Assembly: GCA_951799405.1 (NCBI GenBank)
Contig: OX637342.1
Coordinates: forward strand, 682,001 to 746,000
DNA length: 64,000 nucleotides
Source: Agapetus fuscipes
Taxonomy: Eukaryota; Arthropoda; Insecta; Trichoptera; Glossosomatidae
Reading direction: 5' to 3'
In this document: piece by piece, positions 33,035-42,882 of the stretch
Layout of the letters: the number at the start of each line of letters is the position of its first letter
How positions within the stretch are numbered: position 1 is the first letter of the stretch
Position numbers and translations under genes: made by a program
The notes under the pieces: model-generated
Seen by the model: only the letters and a program-made list of their open reading frames with translations
Told to the model about the DNA's origin: nothing
Database searches by the model: none

Positions 33035-33469
33035 TCATCGCGCTGTATCCAACTTGCTAAGATGTAAGAGACGCCAAACTATTCTGACATTTCGGTTCAC
33101 ATCTCGATTGCTGGCTGGTTGGCATTATGGGAGAAACAATTTCGCGAGCGCGGATCGTTTGCTTTTAAATTATTGATCCCAATTGTTTCTTTGCTCTGGA
33201 CGGACAAATGATTGTTATTACGGCGCTCTCGGTCCATCGACAAACAATAATGGCAGGCATTACGGGCGCGCGGATATCCGTCTAGGTACTGGCGTGCCCG
33301 AGCACATCACGCATACCCTGGCATGTTCAGGCAGCTCCAAACAGACTTTTGATACCTGAAAAATTGTGTTGTTGGACAGTCCGGTCGATAACTCATATTA
33401 AAATGTTGTTATTCCAAGGTAAGCGTAAATCGATCCGTCGATCAAATTCATCGAGATGTCCCAGTATGC
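33035..33469. other. GC-richer unassigned segment
   Basis: 33040-33330 is noticeably richer in G and C than its surroundings. It contains loosely inverted motifs (TTATTGATCCCAATTGTTTC; GACAAACAATAATGG). It could be another decayed element. No gene is recognised. Confidence 0.4.
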
Positions 33470-33965
33470 ACTCCTTGACTTATAGGTTAGTATGACGTCT
33501 CCTTGTTGCTTGTTTATCTTATATCCTTCAGAGATAATTTCACGTTAGCAATGTTCTATGTGTATACTGGAGCAATGCATGTTATGAAAACTGTAAATTG
33601 ATTTAAAAAAAACCTAAAACCACTCTCACATTATCGTGCTGTAAGTTTATTTCTTAGTTTAGAATATTATGTAGGTAGAATATAATTCTTAAGACAATTT
33701 TATTTAAGTGAATATTTGAATCAAGTATTCGATAAACTATACAATTACTGGAAGGACAATGAGGCTGACATCTCATGCTGTAAAAAAATATTTCTTTTGC
33801 CTGTTTCAGGGAAGGTCGGCAAAAATTGTAGAGTGTACCTACCGTTATTTGAGATTAGGGTCTTTATTTTGTAAATACACATGCAGCATCCGTAATTGCG
33901 AACTTACACGTGACTGCTTGTGGACGTGCACTTTATATGAATCTTATGTGTTAATATATTTTTTC
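33470..33965 (+). repeat. R1 retroposon split by R2
   Basis: The head CACTCCTTGACTTATAGG and TTAGTATGA (33470-33495) continues after the R2 insertion with GAGGCTGACATCTCATGCTG and GTTTCAGGGAAGGTCGGC. It runs to GTGTTAATATATTTTT at 33965. Confidence 0.8.
33496..33758 (-). mobile_element. R2 MITE inserted in R1
   Basis: Inverted ends GTCTCCTTGTTGCTTGTTTA (left) and the reverse complement of GTCCTTCCAGTAATTG (right). ATGA occurs at both edges (33492-33495 and 33759-33762), where the uninterrupted R1 has one ATGA. The interior matches R2 in reverse (CTCTCACATTATCG, ATTCTTAAGACAATTTTATT). Confidence 0.8.
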
Positions 33966-35020
33966 TACTCCCATTTGGTAATTTACTAATTGCAAAACGG
34001 CTAACGCAATCACAATGCCATACATTTCTACACCTGTTGCATAATGTTACATTATGCAACCGGTAACCGTGTTAAAATGAACATGTGCGCATGCGTATTG
34101 TCAGAATTGGAACCATTTTTTAATTTCAAATGTCAACCTTGTATGGGGGTATAAAGACCTGTCAATCCAAGATGGCCGCAAGCGATCAGCTGATTAGGCT
34201 TCATACAATATTAGTGATATTCGGTAGGTAGGAATTACCGTGGTGATGAGACTTTCAGCCCTGTTCAGATGAAAATAAATAAGTATATTTTATGTGTAGA
34301 GTCAAATAAAAATTGTTAATAGTGCTAAAGTTTATTGAATTTATTTATCGGATTGCTCCAAATAAAGCTTTCCTTTTTTCAATGGAAAATAAAAGGCTTG
34401 AAAGGAAAACAATACAAAAAATTTCACCGCAAAAAAAACTCGTGCTTTCTATTGTGCCATTCGGCTGCGCCTCATGGCACAAACTAGCTCTCGTGTTAAA
34501 AAGACTATCATTACTTGGCAGTGGCATAAATAACTATTTGCAACTTAGATTATAGATTACAGATAATACCAATCAGTCAAACAACAAAAAGTTCTAACAA
34601 GTAGGCTCAAATTAAAAACTGAATAAAAAATCAACATTGAATGATAAATTAAAAGAAAATAACAATAAAATTCCCCTTCAAAATAACAAAACAAAAAGTA
34701 AAGTCAACATCGTAGAGTTACGTAGGCCTGTAACACACCCAACTGCGAACGGTCTCGACTCACCCCTACACTTTTGTATATTGAATAAGTTATTTGTGGG
34801 AATTGTTTTTCAATATCAAATCACTTCATCATTATTCAATTATCTTTCACAATTGATACACGAAAAATATCTTCATAATGAGGCATCGGTTACAAAGTCA
34901 CAAAATCAAAAAGTATTTGTACTTTCATGGAACTCCACTTCCCTTGACATTGAGTTTTCGACACCGCTCTTGAGTGATCTAAATTAAATATAAATTGTGC
35001 TTGATGACACGATCAATATT
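33966..35020. other. No recognised gene; one R1 tail scrap
   Basis: AT-rich DNA. TTGCAACTTAGATTATAGAT at about 34540-34560 is an R1 tail. The 116-codon ORF at 34637-34987 and the 80-codon ORF at 34313-34555 have no recognisable domain. Confidence 0.45.
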
Positions 35021-35490
35021 TCGTCCCGCCTGTGCTTGTTTGGCGTATATACCATTTGATTTGAAGATGAAAATGTCTTAAGAATCGCATTCTACACAAT
35101 CTGAGCTGAGAAAAAACGTAAAACACGATATTGTGAGAGTTGTTTGAAATATTTTTAAATCAATTTCCAGTTTTCATAAGACACATTTGTCCAGTACCCT
35201 TAGTACGAGTTACAAAACTTGTGATTTCCCCCAAAATTTGCCGTTTTAGTTTGTTTGAACTTGATTTTCTTCATCACTGTAAATCTTTTGCTAAGACCAC
35301 AAAGTGTAAGAAACAAAAACGGCAGATTTTGGGAGAAATTACGCTTTAATATTTTCTGTAAACTTTACTTTTCTCAAGTTTTGCAACTTGTACTAAGGGT
35401 ACAGTACACAAATATACAAACATTGCTCCATTGGAAATTGATATAACCTTTGATGGACATAACAAAAATAAGCAATAAGGGAGCGATATG
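35021..35490 (+). repeat. R2 MITE interrupted by a small inverted-repeat element
   Basis: The left part runs from CGTCCCGCCTGTGCTTGTTT to GTCCAGTAC near 35197. The right part resumes at about 35403 with ACAAATATACAAACATTGCT and ends at AAATAAGCAATAAGGGAGCG. Confidence 0.78.
35194..35402. mobile_element. Small nested inverted-repeat element (209 bp)
   Basis: Outer inverted ends GTACCCTTAGTACGAGTTAC and GTACCCTTAGTACAAGTTGC extend to 28 bp. Inside them lie a second pair, CCCAAAATTTGCCGTTTT and its counterpart at 35320-35336, which match the ends of element B. The GTAC runs make the exact target duplication ambiguous. It splits an R2 copy. Confidence 0.7.
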
Positions 35491-36061
35491 AGCAGACACT
35501 ACTGTATCTCGTAAAAACAGAACAAAAACTGGTTTGAATACCACACGATTGAATGTGCGCTCTGCGGGAAGTGTAGCCAAAATATTAGGCAATGAGCCTT
35601 TTCGCAAATATGCAACAGTGTTTGGTGAGTTCGTTTTTGCAGTGGCGATTCCAAAACATACAACCAAACAGAGATTCTGAAATAAGACAGTTCAAGAGTT
35701 CTTGTACAACTGTTTACACATTCTTTTGCAGTGCCCTTGCAGTGATTTATCACAAAACGGCACTATAATTAATATTGTATTTATTTTTTTTGGGCACCCT
35801 TGGAGTGGCAATGTCATGAAGCAGTGCCACAGAAAACAATCAACTGGTTCATCATTGTAAAGAAATATAGCCTTTTTGACAGACCACAGGATAAAGTATT
35901 CGGTTTTTGAAATGAGAGCCTTGGTTTCAAATCCAACATAGACGGACATGATTTCCCGCTCCACTGTAAGCCACTGAGCTATAATGAGTTGCAATTTCTT
36001 TATATAAATTATGTATGGTTTTTTTTCCTTTAATTAAAACGCATGTACTTGTTATTTTTCT
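35491..36061. other. No recognised feature
   Basis: AT-rich DNA with overlapping minus-strand ORFs of 84-100 codons that carry no recognisable motif. The sequence TGCCCTTGCAGTGATTTATC at 35722 loosely resembles a CR1/L2 3' end but is too short to call. Confidence 0.4.
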
Positions 36062-36300
36062 TGTATCCTGCCGCTATTCCTCTAGGGGTGGCCGGTACCT
36101 CCACACAAGTGCCTCCACTTGACTCTGTCCTTGCATACTTCTTTCATCTCATCTTATTTCATCACTCTTTTTATGCATGCTCTTTTCTTGTTTCCACTCT
36201 GTAAATTCCATTCTCGCAATCTCACTTAAGTGATCAATCCATTCTTTCCTAGGTCTTCCCCTTCCACGCTTACCTATTACATTCCCTTTGTACAATGCAC
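36062..36300 (-). pseudogene. RTE-like LINE C-terminal remnant (same family as 24.7 kb)
   Basis: Minus-strand translation gives LYKGNVIGKRGRGRPRKEWI, then DHLSEIARMEFTEW. A frameshift and a stop then break the M..EE...CKDR..W end. Compared with 24590-24827 it keeps the GRGRPRK.W.D.ISEIA block. No R1 follows it. Confidence 0.65.
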
Positions 36301-36748
36301 ATGTACAATGTACATAATATACATACATTGAATGTGGATGTATGTTAAAATATTACTGAATAGCATCTAAATAAAAATAGCATGTGCATCAAAAGACAGA
36401 GGAGTACTTGCGTCTATCTATTATTGTATTTCAATTCTTTCATATGGGGATATTGCAAATTGGCTGACATTTTCCCCGTCCGGTCTGCGACAACATTATT
36501 ATGAGGCCGCCGTTTGCCGGTCTCGTAAAACGTAGGTTTATTCCTCGCAGCCATTGACATACTCGCAGCGCTCTTTGAAGGTATATTTAGAAACAAGGAC
36601 AAACAAATCCCAGAGTCGTTACGTAGCAAATCGAAAGATCAAATATTAGAGAGCATCTGTTGAGAGGCTGGAAGTACGCGGAGCATCTATATGAGTGCTG
36701 TTTACTGTAATTGTGTTTCTATTTCTGGATTGTACATTCAATTTCGTC
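36301..36748. other. No recognised feature
   Basis: AT-rich DNA. The 71-codon minus-strand ORF at 36414-36629 has no domain I recognise. Confidence 0.4.
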
Positions 36749-36990
36749 CTTTTAGTGCTTTATTTGTCTTATGTCCACCAGAGGTGAATTCACATGAGCA
36801 ATGTTTGAATTTGTCATATCACCAATGTGTGTCATGAAAATTGTTTTTTTATTTTATTTTAATATTGAAAACAGCTCTCACATGATCATGTTTTACGGTT
36901 ATACTTAGTTCAGATTGTGATTCTTAAGACAATAACATTGAAAGGTCATCTTTGAATCAAATGGTTGATAAGCTAATAAGCTAAAGGAAA
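36749..36990 (-). repeat. R2 MITE, near full length
   Basis: CGTCCTTTTAGTGCTTTATT at the left end, ACATGAGCAATGTTTGAATT, CTCTCACATGATCATG, and AACATTGAAAGGTCATCTTT, with the other inverted repeat decayed near 36985. Confidence 0.78.
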
Positions 36991-36994
36991 ATGA

Positions 36995-37117
36995 ATTTTT
37001 CACACGACGACGAGCATATTTTTAAAAATGATTATCATTTTGTTGTGCTCCACCGGGAATCAACCCCACGACCTAACGATTGCGAGTTGTTGGAGTTGAC
37101 CCCTAGACTACGGATTG
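36995..37117 (-). repeat. SINE1 head and linker, diverged
   Basis: GTGCTCCACCGGGAATCAAC (B box side) and CCCTAGACTACGGATTGG (A box side) are a reverse-complement SINE1 head. The body downstream is lost. Confidence 0.6.
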
Positions 37118-37144
37118 GTAAGTTGAATGTTTATTATCGGAGAT

Positions 37145-37205
37145 TTATGTAAAAAGCTCAGTTAATAAAATGTAAAGCCACAGGTGTACGGTTCGATTCC
37201 ACTGA
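37145..37205 (+). repeat. Degraded tRNA-like SINE head
   Basis: AGCTCAGTTAATAAAATG (A box region) and CGGTTCGATTCC (B box) resemble the SINE2/SINE3 head. It is too degraded and unstructured to be a tRNA gene. Confidence 0.5.
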
Positions 37206-37235
37206 ATTTAACATTTTAATAGGAAACTATAATCT

Positions 37236-37473
37236 CTCTTTAATCCAAGTTGCAAAGATACATGATATCAAATGCATTCCCACAAGCAAACACGTATAAG
37301 TTCACGCTAAACATGCCGCATGTGATCCTACAATATAAAATTCAATCTCAAATGAACATAGGGGTTACAACTCTTGCCGACCTTCCCTGAAACAGGAGTG
37401 ACATTCGCAAAGTAAACCTTTTTTGTACATTATTAATGGTTAGCCTCATACCAACCTACGAGTATAAGTCAAG
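37236..37473 (-). repeat. R1 retroposon, near full length
   Basis: ATCCAAGTTGCAAAGATACA to CTCATACCAACCTACGAG. Contains CATGCCGCATGTGATCC and CTTGCCGACCTTCCCTGAAA. Confidence 0.85.
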
Positions 37474-38025
37474 ATTTAACCACACCTGAAATCTATGAAT
37501 TCGAACCTAAGCTTCTCTCTTAGAACGTGAACGCTTTAATAGTTAAAATATCGACTCTGCACATCAAAATACATTAGCTTTTATTTATATTTTTATAATT
37601 TTTCTATTATAAAAAAAATGTAGGAATTATGTAGGGAGGAATATAAAAAAAACTTTTAAAAGTTCTTGAATCACAAATTAAAATTCCCCACAAGTTTTCT
37701 TCCGCCCAGCTGCTGGGATAATTCCTCTTCCTATGCAGTTTTCGCAATCTCCCTACTTTGGTTCACCGCCACACTTAATCCACTTCTCAAAGTTGTCGGC
37801 CCTTTTTTATCTCTATCCAGCTAATTATTAAGTCGCGTATCGGCCGATCTTCAGCTCGTGCATACTGTGATTGCTTTTAAAAGTGATCAAATGAAATTAC
37901 TCTCTCTATGCGAAGCTTGAGTATAGACTAATGAAAGAGTGGATCAGAAAATCCCTTCTGCGAGACAATTATTTTCAAACGTCTGTATCTTTTCATTGCA
38001 ATTATATTTTTCGAAAAAAAAACCG
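37474..38025. other. No recognised feature
   Basis: AT-rich DNA without a supported ORF. Confidence 0.4.
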
Positions 38026-38335
38026 TTAAATAGCTCTGTTTGTGGACTGCTTGCGTTTCATGCCAGAAGTTTTGGGTTTGATTTCCACCAAAATTGTCAG
38101 AGATTATTTCCCATTTCACTGTTTAGTTACAACTAAAAAAAAACTACCCGTACGGCTTACTTATTCTTCACAATCAACGAAAACACCTGACTTCTTAGAA
38201 GTTAAAAAACCCAGGCTTCAAGTAAAGTGCTTCGTGTTAAGTTGGTACCCTACCTGTGTAAATAAATAGGCTCTACACGCCACATGCAATTTTCCTTTTG
38301 AGAAAAACTTAGCAAGGAGTTTACTACATGTGCAG

Positions 38336-40865
38336 TAAGGTGGATCGAAATCGTTTTTTTGGGAATTTCGATTTTGCGTTTGGCCAAAAGCTGCTCTATA
38401 TCAATACAAACAATAAATTGTACGACCATAAGGTCGAAATATTTGATCTTATACTGCCCCAAAGCCTCGAAAAGTTAATAAAAATCATAAAAACTGCTAT
38501 ATACTTAACATTTTTTTTTGTTCATTAAGAAAAAAATAATTGTAGTAAAATGAAGTTCAAATTTAAGCACAAAGCATAATCTTCTATAAATGATAGAAAA
38601 AAGACCCTTTTATGGCAAAAATAATGAAAAAATGGCAATCAACAGAAGTCTAGAAAATAGTGATTTTAAGAGAATTGGTAATCTTTCTTTAAATTGAAAA
38701 AAGGCATTATTTGTCGCGATTCCAGGTTTCTTTTAATGAATTCATCTCTTATTATAAGACCGCAAACAGCAGCTGAAGTTTTTGTTACAATTTTTACTAA
38801 TCTTTCAGTGGCTAACGTGTAGAAAGGAAAATGGAAATGGCTTGAGATAAGTTCGTCAACAAGCGGTGGATTTTCTTAACAACGTGATGTTAATTCACCG
38901 TTCATAAATTTTGTAACAGCCGGCTTGGCCACATTATTTTCGTGCCAGTTTATAAGATTTTTTATAATTGTCTGCATCAAAATCAAGTTTTGGCCGATCG
39001 TAGTTCGAATTCTCAAAATTATTTCCTGTCGCGTTTCAATATTCTTCACAAGGCTAGAACTCATAAAAAGGCAAAGCAAGTAAGAAGTTTTTTATACGAT
39101 TGAAATATCTATTTCTCTGTATAACAGGATGTAGTACCTGCTTTAAATTATCTGTCAAATATCGCGACATTTAGATTGTCTTGTGTAAGTGTCTAGCACC
39201 ATTAATGCAATGTGGTTAGTATTGATGTTAGACCACATAAGAGCATCCACTTTCATTACATAATTGATAATATTAACAGCTTGTCAGATGGTTAAAAAAA
39301 AACATAAAGCCGTAGTATTCTGTGAGCCATCTTGAATGCACTAGTTTTCCAGTGTTTCTTTTTAATAAGCTTTGAGAACAATATCCAGACATTATAGTTA
39401 TTCTCCGTTCAATAGGTAGATCACATTGGATAGTTAGAATTGAGACTATTGGAAGCTCTTCACAACTTTTTAATACCTTTTCTATGGGTCCAGAGTAACT
39501 TCTTAGTCCAATTGTACAACCATCAATATATTCAAACAATTGGCGCGGCAGTTCGTTGGCATGGAGTTGACAAATACACCACTGCAGCGGTTTTACTAGA
39601 TATTTTAAGTTTTTTGGAATGAATTTACCAATTCCATCTGTATTAACAATAGTTCTATCACGTCCGATTACAGCAAAAAGGATAACATTGATATCTTTAC
39701 TGATTAAAATATCCATTATTTTTCTTTTTATTATTGCTGCTTTTCCATTGCTTAAAGAAATATGACCAATGTACTGTGACCTTGCGTCCTTAAGTAAACT
39801 AATACGCTCCTCTATAATTATATTTCTCTTATGATCCACCATATTAAAGGTTTTATTTTTACGTCCATCAAAGTATAAACCCAAATCTTAGTAATCAGAA
39901 TCAATGGTCACACCGCTGAACTTAGTTATTTGCTTTTCACGGGCTCTTCTAATTTTATTTTGATCGAAAACTTTGGATGAATATTTGTCTGAAATAATAC
40001 CAACGCTTTGTTGCCAAAACAAGAGCAGCTTCAGCCTTATTGGAAATGCCAAATTTATCCACAGGTTTTTTCAGTATGCCAAGGTCAATATTTTTTAATG
40101 AATATGAATACGAAATTTGAGGTAGCGGTCTCTGAAGTGCTAGTTTTACTATTACTGTTAAGACTGGTTGTTGAGAGACATCAGTTGATAGGTCAGACAG
40201 ATTTGCCAATGAACTTGTAGCTTTTTCTTTGTATGGTTAATATTTCTGTTTCCGGTTCAGCTTTTTTTTTAATTTCCCGCAGTAGTTTTCGAATCAACAC
40301 TCCTTATGATCATTTATCTTTTGGTTCTTTGATCAATCAGAATATTTTTCAGTTATCGGTACTTTAAGATGTTTTGCATAGTTAAATGAAGCCAATCTGT
40401 TGCATTAACACGCTGATATATTAAAAATACACTTAAGATCTCTCGTAAATTTGTATGTGCAAAAAATATGAGTAGCGTACAACTATAGTTACATCTCTGA
40501 GAGCACCGAATTGGTGACGCGCGTCTGCGCGGAGTAACAAAGTTAGGGGGTGCCTCCACCCACCCCTCTCAAATGACAAGATACCAAACACGTAATGATA
40601 ACTATTTCATTCATTTTAAAGAAACAAAATTAGATTTCGTTTGATTTTATCTAATACTTGATTCTTAAACACAGGGGTAAAAATGAGTAGGTAGTTTTAT
40701 GTATTTTTGTAATTTTTCTGATGACTTGGGGCAGTACAATCAATTAATATTTTGATAAGATTTTTTTTATATCAGATACTCACCCCATAGAGCAACTGTT
40801 CTGCATAACGCAATTACGAAAAAATGATTTTCAAATTTTTTCCATACATACAGCGATCCACCTTA
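38336..40865 (-). mobile_element. 2.5-kb DNA transposon with 8-bp target duplication
   Basis: The ends are TAAGGTGGATCG on both sides (perfect 12 bp). Scattered conserved inverted blocks continue for about 130 bp on each side (TTGCGTT, GCTCTAT, TACTGCCCCAA). The target duplication ATGTGCAG is perfect at 38328-38335 and 40866-40873, and the SINE around it rejoins when the element is removed. The minus strand carries a broken gene. An 8-bp duplication fits hAT, P and a few other superfamilies. The TAAGGTGG terminus is not the usual CAG of hAT, so I leave the superfamily open. Confidence 0.9.
38690..40560 (-). pseudogene. Broken transposase-like gene of an uncharacterised arthropod family
   Basis: Motifs run in order on the minus strand: FGISNKAEAALVLATK (about 40060), NKIRRAREKQITKFSGV (39960), GLYFDGRKNKT (39880), ISLLKDARSQYIGHISLSNG (39790), VIGRDRTIVNTDG, KPLQWCICQLHANELPRQLF (39570), SYSGPIEKVLKSCEELP, SGYCSQSLLKRNTGKLVHSR and WLTEYYG (39330), YLTDNLKQVLHPVIQRN (39150), LINWHENN (38950), FYTLATERLVKIVTKTSAAV (38810), and RDEFIKRNLESRQIMP. 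I recall the same order, DGT.VNTG..G..PLQW.ICLLH.NELPLR and ER.V..VT.ASAAVCG, in long hypothetical proteins present in many copies in aphids, spiders, beetles and Hydra. At least two in-frame stops and several frameshifts disable it. The N-terminal part before 40250 is uncertain. Position inside a bounded transposon suggests a transposase; the catalytic residues are not established. Confidence 0.75.
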
Positions 40866-40917
40866 ATGTGCAGCTCATTTGCATTTACATTGGCTTTAAT
40901 CTGCCTTCACCAAAGAC

Positions 40918-41030
40918 CCATCCAGCATAACAGCGACTGGCTTTTGTTCGAGTAACCAAGTTCACACAGGGCTCTTGAGGTGTGATTCACATAAAAACAG
41001 ATCACACCACAGAAATCATGTTATTATTAT
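40918..41030 (+). repeat. SINE1 3' end
   Basis: GACCCATCCAGCATAACAGC, CTGGCTTTTGTTCGAG and GGGCTCTTGAGGTGTGATTC with CACATAAAAACAG match the SINE1 3' portion (short variant). It has no head. Confidence 0.7.
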
Positions 41031-41151
41031 ATTCATTACTTTATGTCCACACGCCGTGTAACTGAATGCGTTTTAATTTGTTCTAGAAATGCAATTAATG
41101 TTAGCGTCATTGGTTCGCATATCTGTCGCCATCTCTACTGTTGGCCTCAGG

Positions 41152-41199
41152 ATTTGTGTCTCTACTGTTATAATATATTATAACAGTAGAGACACAAAT
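41152..41199. repeat. Perfect 48-bp palindrome
   Basis: Two 24-bp arms without a spacer, centred between 41175 and 41176. The left arm starts ATTTGTGTCTCTACTGTT. A further copy of TCTCTACTGTT lies upstream at 41132-41142. It would form a long cruciform. No flanking target duplication is obvious. Confidence 0.9.
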
Positions 41200-41300
41200 A
41201 ATATAATCAACGCTATTTAGAGTCACTCGAATACTAAGCGTTCACTACTACTAGATTGCGCCTTATTTTGCGGATTACAAGTATTTTTTTTTTTATAAAA

Positions 41301-41565
41301 AAAAATAGATTTGTGAAGAGGAATGAAATTCACCAACCAGTTTTTCCTGGCTAGAAATAATATGTAAGAACATAATAAAATAATAATTCATCATTTAATA
41401 TTTTTAATTAATTATTAGTTAATATCCACCCAATGACATTTGTTGAACAATGGTTTGAGTTATTGTCGATAGGACATGACGCAGACAGGGTTCAAACCAG
41501 CGTTAGTGTCAAAAACGCAAATTCCAGCGCCAACTCCTTATTCCCTTGACCATCCCAGCGACTAA
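41301..41565 (-). repeat. SINE4 copy, diverged
   Basis: AGATTTGTGAAGAGGAATGA (3' end), CACCAACCAGTTTTTCCTGG, CCCAATGACATTTGTTGAAC, B box as GGGTTCAAACCAGCG, and a decayed head near 41540-41565. Confidence 0.72.
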
Positions 41566-41728
41566 GTATTCATATAATTTCATTGCATAACTCGGAAACT
41601 ACATAGAAAATGATATTTTTCTGAGTTTGTAGAATGGTATCAACAAGACTGTGAGTGGTATTTTTTTTGAAAAATTATTGATTTTGCATTTTCAAACTTA
41701 GGTGTCCTTTCAATGAAAGCCAAATCGA

Positions 41729-41945
41729 AATCTAAGCTGCAAAGATAGTATGTATAATTTGAGATTCATATTAAATGCATTCCCACAAGCAGACATGCAC
41801 AACTTCGCGCTTACACATGCCGCATGTGGAACATAAGCCGTGCAACTCTTGCCGACCTTCCCTGAAGCAGGGGTGACATTGGCAAAGTGAACCATTTTTT
41901 ACAGTATGGGTGGTCAGCCGCATACCAACCTATAAGTCAAGGAAC
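41729..41945 (-). repeat. R1 retroposon copy with internal deletion
   Basis: TCTAAGCTGCAAAGATAGTA, TTCGCGCTTACACATGCCGC, a short deletion after CATGTGGA, CTTGCCGACCTTCCCTGAAG, and head CATACCAACCTATAAGTCAA. Confidence 0.83.
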
Positions 41946-42320
41946 ATACACAAAAAAATACTTTTTGAAAATCAATAAATAATAATATATATGGACATCA
42001 AAAACTAAAACATAAAACAAATATATCTGTATAGGTATCATTAAGAAAAAATAAATCCTGAATTGTGTTTTTAAGCACATATAAGGTCTGTATGTGTGCT
42101 TAAACACATCGTATTTGAATAACCCTTTACGGTAGGAACATAAATTTCACATATTATAAATGAATATTTATGTAGTAGTATTATCACCTCTTATCAACAG
42201 ATAAATTTGTAATTATTTTGCAATAATTGCAACGCTTATTGTTGCAATGCTGTTAAATCATTTGAGATCCATTTATAAGATAATTTATTATTTTAATGAA
42301 ATATAAATTGTTGCAAAATT
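41946..42320. other. No recognised feature
   Basis: AT-rich DNA with no supported ORF or repeat. Confidence 0.4.
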
Positions 42321-42800
42321 CTTCAAATGTTAAGTTTCTTAACTTATAGGTTGGTATAAGGCTGACTAATCTTATTGTAAAAAATGGCTCCAATCGCCCT
42401 TTTTCAACGGTGTTTTATAGAAGAGCGGTAAACGTTGGAATCGTCGTACCAGTGATTGTTAGACTTATTTATCATTTGATTCAAACATGACCTTTCAACA
42501 AAATTGTCTTAATCACATCTTACATTATCTGACCCAAGAAAACACGATAATGTGAGAGTTGCTTTAAATATATCTAAAATCAATTTCCGGTTGTTGTAGG
42601 ACACGTTGGTCTTGTACACATACAAACATTGGTTATGTGAAATTACCGCGGTTGGAAATAAGACAAGCATACACTAAGGTGACGTGATGCTCATTTGAAA
42701 ATTAGTAAAAATTATTTTGTAGGTAAACATATAGCCCTTTACATAAGCACGACTTTACATGTTGTGGGCGTGCGTTGAATATGAATCTGCAACATAATTA
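42321..42800 (+). repeat. R1 retroposon split by R2
   Basis: The head AACTTATAGGTTGGTATAAG through AAAAAATGGCTCCAATCG and AAACGTTGGAAT (to 42441) continues after R2 with GATGCTCATTTGAAAATTAG, CTTTACATGTTGTGGGCG and GAATCTGCAACATAATTAAA. Confidence 0.72.
42442..42684 (+). mobile_element. R2 MITE inserted in R1
   Basis: Inverted ends CGTCGTACCAGTGATTGTTA and the reverse complement of CGTCACCTTAGTGTATGC. The interior contains ATCATTTGATTCAAACATG, GATAATGTGAGAGTTG and ACACATACAAACATTG. The target duplication is short and not fixed. Confidence 0.78.
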
Positions 42801-42802
42801 AA

Positions 42803-42882
42803 GACCTGTCCGTAATCGAGTGGTAACACTTCGGACTCGTAAATTGAATGTTGTGGGTTCGAATCCCGGCGAAGCAAAAAAA
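42803..42882 (+). repeat. SINE1 5' half, cut by the BEL/Pao array
   Basis: GACCTGTCCGTAATCGAGTG (A box region) and GGTTCGAATCCCGGCG (B box) are followed by an A run that leads directly into BEL/Pao pol sequence. The matching 3' half is at 55839-56030. Confidence 0.8.

Larger units (their letters stand above)
38026..40890 (+). repeat. SINE3/SINE2-type copy split by a DNA transposon
   Basis: The head TAAATAGCTCTGTTTGTGGA and a B-box-like GGTTTGATTTCC lead into TAAATAAATAGGCTCTACAC, CGCCACATGCAATTTTCC and TACTACATGTGCAG at 38335. After the 2530-bp insertion plus one target duplication, the SINE resumes with CTCATTTGCATT. The intact SINE2 reads TATATGTGTAGCTTAGTTGC at this point, so the empty site is reconstructed. 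Confidence 0.82.

Noticed and set aside
33040..33330. GC-richer segment as a promoter or CpG island
   Set aside because: No adjoining gene, and loose inverted motifs suggest another decayed element.
38336..40865. Classification as a P element because of TAAGGTGG in the terminus and the 8-bp duplication
   Set aside because: I recall a similar octamer within the P-element inverted repeat, but the terminus does not start CATGATG, and the protein motifs are not those of P transposase or its THAP domain.
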